The notes under the pieces: generated by a model | The model's input: the letters and a program-made list of their open reading frames with translations, nothing else | What the model was told of the DNA's origin: nothing | The model's database searches: none | Program-made: the position numbers and the translations under genes | Part shown: in pieces, positions 59,331 to 64,000 of the stretch | Numbering within the stretch: the stretch's first letter is position 1 | Layout: every line of letters begins with the position of its first letter | Origin: Gilliamella sp. B3022 | Lineage (GTDB): Bacteria > Pseudomonadota > Gammaproteobacteria > Enterobacterales > Orbaceae | Assembly: GCF_028751545.1 (NCBI RefSeq) | Contig: NZ_CP071867.1 | Span: 682,001-746,000, forward strand | Direction: 5' to 3' | DNA length: 64,000 nt

Positions 59331-59605
59331 CCCCATCATCATTTTTTGCCGTCCTACAGACCAACTTATTAAATTGCCTAATATCTGATGGTTCACCGGT
59401 TAAACCAATGACACCCACTATGCGATCGTTGAGCGTTAATGATAAATTGATGCCAGACTTAATCCCTTTCAGACATTTAACCATTGTACCATCAATAGAA
59501 ACAATTCTTTTTTGAGATATAGATAGTATTGCCCCTTAATGTAATTCCCCAATACGTTCTAAATCACCACTCTACCAATGATACAACCATCGGCAGTTTA
59601 CCATA
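59331..59605 (-). pseudogene. cdaR: 5' remnant of carbohydrate-diacid regulator gene (cdaR-like)
   Basis: Part of the N-terminal sugar-diacid recognition domain of CdaR is readable. GDLERIGELH is followed by a stop where E. coli CdaR has glutamate, then GAILSISQKRIVSIDGTM, then GIKSGINLSLTLNDRIVGVIGLTGEP and KLVCRTAK. A frameshift then leads to MMMGQTQ (CdaR EMMLEQS). The first 20-30 residues are missing or frameshifted and the helix-turn-helix half is gone. The sequence then passes directly into garR. CdaR regulates glucarate, galactarate and glycerate genes in E. coli, which explains its place beside glycerate kinase. Confidence 0.88.
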
Positions 59606-59685
59606 ATAATTCCTATTCTAATTTTGCATATGCATTATTTTTGTTAGAATAACCCATTTTACATTGAATCATAGGTGACTTAATC

Positions 59686-61629
59686 ATGATAGTATTTGAT
59701 TCCATCCAAGTTCGCCGCGGAGTTAATGTACTCTTAGATAAAGCTTCTGCCACAATAAACCCTAAACAAAAGGTCGGATTAGTTGGTAAAAATGGTTGTG
59801 GCAAATCTACTTTATTTTCACTCATTAAAGGTGAAATTGAAGCGGATGCAGGTACGTTAACCTTTCCTAGCCTATGGCAACTGGCATGGGTAAATCAAGA
59901 AACCCCTGCATTAGATATACCAGCAATTGAGTATGTTATTGATGGTGATCGGGAATATCGCCAATTAGAAAAAAAGTTAGACCTAGCCAATCAACATAAT
60001 GATGGTCATCAAATTGCTCTTATTCATGAAAAATTGGATAATATTGATGCATGGACAATTCATCCAAGAGCAGCCACACTATTGCATGGTTTGGGATTTT
60101 CTAATGAGCAATTATTACTACCAGTAAAATCCTACTCTGGTGGTTGGCGCATGCGTTTAAACTTAGCGCAAGCCTTAATGTGCCGTTCGGATTTATTATT
60201 ACTTGATGAACCTACCAACCATCTTGATTTAGATGCCGTTATATGGCTTGAAAAGTGGTTAAGTAATTATCAAGGAACCTTAATATTAATATCTCATGAC
60301 CGTGATTTTTTAGATCCTCTGGTCAATAAAATCATTCATATTGAGCAACAAAGTTTATTTGAATATACTGGTAATTATTCTTCATTTGAAACTCAACGCT
60401 CAGCTAAACTGGCGCAACAACAAGCCCTCTATGAAAATCAACAAGCTAAAGTGGCACATTTGCAAAGTTACATTGATAGGTTTAGAGCTAAAGCAACCAA
60501 AGCTAAACAGGCTCAAAGCCGTATTAAAATGCTAGAAAGAATGGAACTCATTGCCCCTGCTCATGTTGATAATCCATTCCATTTCAATTTTAAAAAACCG
60601 GAATTTTTACCAAATCCATTATTAATGATGGAAAAAGTTGTTGCTGGTTATGATGACAAAATTGTGCTGGAACAAATTAAATTAAACTTAGTCCCGGGTT
60701 CTCGAATAGGTCTATTGGGCCGTAATGGTGCTGGAAAATCAACCTTAATTAAATTACTGGCTGGCGAGCTTGCACCTAAAGAGGGACATATAAACCTTGC
60801 TCAAGGTATTCAACTCGGATATTTTGCTCAACATCAATTAGAATATCTAAGGCCTGATGAATCTGCACTTTGGCATCTCTCTCGAATTGCTGATTCAAAT
60901 AAAACTGAACAATTATTACGTAATTATTTAGGGGGATTTGATTTTCATGGGGATAAAGTTAAAGATCCAGTAAAAACCTTCTCGGGTGGTGAAAAGGCTC
61001 GCCTTGTTTTGGCATTAATTGTATGGGAAAAACCTAATCTGCTTTTATTAGACGAACCAACAAACCATTTAGATTTGGATATGCGTCAAGCACTCACTGA
61101 AGCGCTTATTGGGTTTGAAGGAGCATTAGTGGTCGTGTCGCATGATCGTCATTTATTACGATCAACAACGGATGAATTTTACTTAGTTCATGATCATAAA
61201 GTGGAACCTTTTGATGGTGATCTAGAAGATTATCAAAAATGGTTATCTAACGAACAAAAAGCTGAAAATCAAACGATAGATCAAGAGAATAAAATTGAAA
61301 AGGAGATTATCAAAAAAACAGCTATTCAAAATGTTTCGGCTTTAGATCGTAAGGAACAAAAACGTAAAGATGCACAACGACGTGCGCAAATGCAGCCGCT
61401 GAAGAAACAGCTTGAAAAAGAAGAACACATGCTTACACGATTAACGAGCCAATTACACACACTCGAACAACAATTAGCCGATCCAACTGTGTATGAAGCC
61501 GATAAAAAAACAGAATTAACTGCGTTACTTTTGAAACAGAGCCAATTGAAAAATGAATTAGAAGATACTGAATTAAAATGGTTAGATATTCAGCAACAAC
61601 TTGAAGAGTTTGAAGTAAGAAATAATTAG
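59686..61629 (+). CDS. yheS: ABC-F ATPase YheS
   Basis: A soluble translation-associated ATPase of the ABC-F family. The 647 residues have two nucleotide-binding domains: Walker A GKNGCGKST near 33, signature YSGGWRMRLNLAQAL near 150, then Walker A GRNGAGKST near 346 and FSGGEKARLVLAL near 438. The P-site tRNA-interaction motif linker (about 235-310) is rich in Gln, Lys and Arg. The C-terminal coiled coil (about 545-640) contains repeated Lys/Glu/Gln heptads. Sequence agrees with E. coli YheS along its length. It starts 80 bp after the cdaR remnant and is followed by a bidirectional terminator shared with nusG. Confidence 0.95.
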   Translation: MIVFDSIQVRRGVNVLLDKASATINPKQKVGLVGKNGCGKSTLFSLIKGEIEADAGTLTFPSLWQLAWVNQETPALDIPAIEYVIDGDREYRQLEKKLDLANQHNDGHQIALIHEKLDNIDAWTIHPRAATLLHGLGFSNEQLLLPVKSYSGGWRMRLNLAQALMCRSDLLLLDEPTNHLDLDAVIWLEKWLSNYQGTLILISHDRDFLDPLVNKIIHIEQQSLFEYTGNYSSFETQRSAKLAQQQALYENQQAKVAHLQSYIDRFRAKATKAKQAQSRIKMLERMELIAPAHVDNPFHFNFKKPEFLPNPLLMMEKVVAGYDDKIVLEQIKLNLVPGSRIGLLGRNGAGKSTLIKLLAGELAPKEGHINLAQGIQLGYFAQHQLEYLRPDESALWHLSRIADSNKTEQLLRNYLGGFDFHGDKVKDPVKTFSGGEKARLVLALIVWEKPNLLLLDEPTNHLDLDMRQALTEALIGFEGALVVVSHDRHLLRSTTDEFYLVHDHKVEPFDGDLEDYQKWLSNEQKAENQTIDQENKIEKEIIKKTAIQNVSALDRKEQKRKDAQRRAQMQPLKKQLEKEEHMLTRLTSQLHTLEQQLADPTVYEADKKTELTALLLKQSQLKNELEDTELKWLDIQQQLEEFEVRNN

Positions 61630-61680
61630 TATTAATGTCTAAAATAAGATGTTTAAATTATTTCTCAGTTAATAAGCAAA

Positions 61681-61712
61681 AAAAATCACAGAATTAATTC
61701 TGTGATTTTTTT
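61681..61712. terminator. Bidirectional terminator between yheS and nusG
   Basis: AAAAATCACAGAATT and AATTCTGTGATTTTT form a perfect 30-bp palindrome at 61681-61710, followed by TT on plus and by the A run read as T on minus. It lies between the convergent yheS and nusG stops. Confidence 0.92.
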
Positions 61713-61747
61713 AACTTGTAACAGAATGAATAAATTCTAATAAAATT

Positions 61748-62293
61748 TTAGCTTTTTTCTACCTGGCTAAAATCAAGTTCAACAGGTGTAGAACGACCAA
61801 AAATTGAAACCGATACTTTTAAGCGACTTTTTTCATAATCAACTTCTTCAACAACACCATTAAAGTCTGCAAACGGTCCTTCATTAACACGAACAAGTTC
61901 ACCTGGTTCAAATAACGTTTTAGGACGTGGTTTATCACCAACTTGTTGTAAACGATTCATAATAGCATCAACTTCACGCTGACTGATAGGTGCTGGTCTA
62001 TCTGAGGTACCACCGATGAAACCCATAGTTCTTGGTACGCTTTTGACTAAATGCCAAGTTGCATCATTCATCATCATTTCAACTAAAACATAACCAGGGA
62101 AGAATTTACGTTCACTTTTACGACGTTGACCACTTTTCATTTCAACGACTTCTTCGGTTGGTACAAGTACTTCACCGAATGAATCTTCCATATTATGTAA
62201 CTTGATATATTCACGTAATGATTGTGCAACACGCGCTTCGTAACCAGAATAAGCTTGAATAACATACCATCGTTTTTGTTGTGTTTCACTCAT
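61748..62293 (-). CDS. nusG: Transcription termination/antitermination factor NusG
   Basis: Links RNA polymerase to Rho or the ribosome. The 181 residues have the NGN domain ([22 protein letters not shown] at the start, [31 protein letters not shown]) and a C-terminal KOW domain ([30 protein letters not shown]) ending in the [11 protein letters not shown] tail. Length equals E. coli NusG. It overlaps nearly directly with secE (1-bp gap) in tuf-secE-nusG order, so it is co-expressed with the translocase subunit. Confidence 0.98.
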   Translation of the reverse strand: MSETQQKRWYVIQAYSGYEARVAQSLREYIKLHNMEDSFGEVLVPTEEVVEMKSGQRRKSERKFFPGYVLVEMMMNDATWHLVKSVPRTMGFIGGTSDRPAPISQREVDAIMNRLQQVGDKPRPKTLFEPGELVRVNEGPFADFNGVVEEVDYEKSRLKVSVSIFGRSTPVELDFSQVEKS

Positions 62294-62294
62294 A

Positions 62295-62696
62295 TCAACG
62301 CCCTATTGATGTTAAATAAAAGACTACTGAACGGAATAAAGAATCCATTCCCCAAAGCGCTAAACCAACAACCACTGTGATGGCGGCAACTAATAAGGTG
62401 GTTTGTACCGTTTCTTTACGACTTGGCCATACAACCTTTCTTAATTCTTTTCTTGATTCTTGTAAAAATAATATAAATGATTTGCCTTTACCTGTTGTAA
62501 ATGCAATAAATAAAGTTAATGCTGAAATCACCACAACGGCAATAATCCGAACGATCGTATTAGGTTGATATATATCATTAGGTTCAGAAAAATAAAAATT
62601 GCCCCAAACAATAAACGCAATCAATACTAAAACTAAACCCCATTTAAATTTGTCTAGAATAGCATTTGTATCTTGACTCTCGTTACTTACTAGCAT
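62295..62696 (-). CDS. secE: Preprotein translocase subunit SecE
   Basis: Small inner-membrane subunit of the SecYEG channel. The 133 residues have three hydrophobic segments (about 15-32, 48-63, 100-125), the enterobacterial type. The essential C-terminal region with [22 protein letters not shown] (about 82-103) is intact. It lies 1 bp upstream of nusG, with a terminator in the gap between tuf and secE. The length is close to the 127 residues of E. coli SecE. Confidence 0.97.
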   Translation of the reverse strand: MLVSNESQDTNAILDKFKWGLVLVLIAFIVWGNFYFSEPNDIYQPNTIVRIIAVVVISALTLFIAFTTGKGKSFILFLQESRKELRKVVWPSRKETVQTTLLVAAITVVVGLALWGMDSLFRSVVFYLTSIGR

Positions 62697-62783
62697 ATAA
62701 AACCTACGATTATGTTATTTATAATATTATCTATTTTCCAAAATGCTCTTTTCTTAAAAACATTTTGCTAAACAGACCAGATA

Positions 62784-62811
62784 AGAAAGGGCATCAAAAG
62801 ACACCCTTTCT
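62784..62811 (-). terminator. Terminator of tuf
   Basis: AGAAAGGG (62784-62791) pairs with CCCTTTCT (62804-62811). Read on the minus strand the stem is followed by TATCTGG, so the T tract is poor. It lies 19 bp after the tuf stop and before secE. Confidence 0.7.
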
Positions 62812-62830
62812 ATGGTAGCGAATAACTTAA

Positions 62831-64000
<1,170 letters not shown>

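Noticed and set aside
59142-59515. Two short minus-strand open frames as new small genes
   Set aside because: They are overlapping frames of the decayed cdaR and garR sequences, with frameshifts between them.

Overview
The window is AT-rich chromosomal DNA of a gammaproteobacterium. Gene order and protein sequences are enterobacteria-like (rpsP-rimM-trmD-rplS, glnA-glnL-glnG, gltB-gltD, tuf-secE-nusG, secB-gpsA, aas-lplT, fruBKA with Cra). The low GC, several sugar PTS and gene decay suggest an Orbaceae-type gut symbiont such as Gilliamella or Frischella. That assignment is inference; no 16S gene is present. I see no phage, complete insertion sequence, integron or CRISPR array.

Layout. 1-4.6 kb: an accessory edge with a membrane protein, a PD-(D/E)xK nuclease-like DUF5655 protein, a periplasmic alpha carbonic anhydrase, an outer-membrane beta-barrel protein and tRNA-Asn. 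4.7-10.4 kb: a LOG-family nucleotide hydrolase, then the fructose operon fruBKA with its regulator cra directly upstream and a near-perfect Cra operator. 10.5-14.2 kb: a four-gene ferric-siderophore ABC importer behind a Fur-like box. 14.4-18.5 kb: glnA-glnL-glnG with a recognisable sigma-54 promoter and NtrC sites. 18.9-20.9 kb: a rhodanese-like protein without its cysteine, secB and gpsA. 20.9-28.3 kb: an ornithine cyclodeaminase-family enzyme, aas-lplT-murQ and an exported type-B carboxylesterase. 28.8-32.1 kb: a mannose-family PTS (EIIAB, IIC, IID) with a DUF956/ManO gene. 32.3-35.0 kb: rpsP-rimM-trmD-rplS and a MarC-like protein.

35.1-42.3 kb is the most distinctive block. It holds a fold-III decarboxylase resembling D-ornithine/D-lysine decarboxylase, an ornithine-racemase-like PLP protein and two APC permeases. 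They lie behind a clear -24/-12 promoter and a palindrome, with a divergent sigma-54 activator. Together they suggest L-ornithine or lysine uptake, racemisation, D-specific decarboxylation and diamine export, switched on by a PAS-domain signal.

42.3-47.5 kb: a BaiN/HI0933-like flavoprotein, an MFS transporter with a strong palindromic operator candidate, a TetR regulator and long gene-poor AT-rich spacers with possible gene remnants. 47.5-57.7 kb: gltBD, a GST, a small conserved protein, mazG and an OPT transporter. 57.8-59.6 kb: an intact glycerate kinase next to a collapsed locus, where a remnant of the regulator cdaR is joined by deletion to the 3' end of a garR/glxR reductase gene. 59.7-64 kb: ABC-F YheS, nusG, secE and a tuf gene that runs off the right edge.

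Nitrogen (NtrBC, GS/GOGAT) and amine metabolism both use sigma-54 here. Carbon uptake is by two PTS systems under Cra and possibly ManO control. Annotated starts were moved downstream where homology and ribosome binding sites required it (aas, manZ, the BaiN-like protein, gltD, GST, glycerate kinase).
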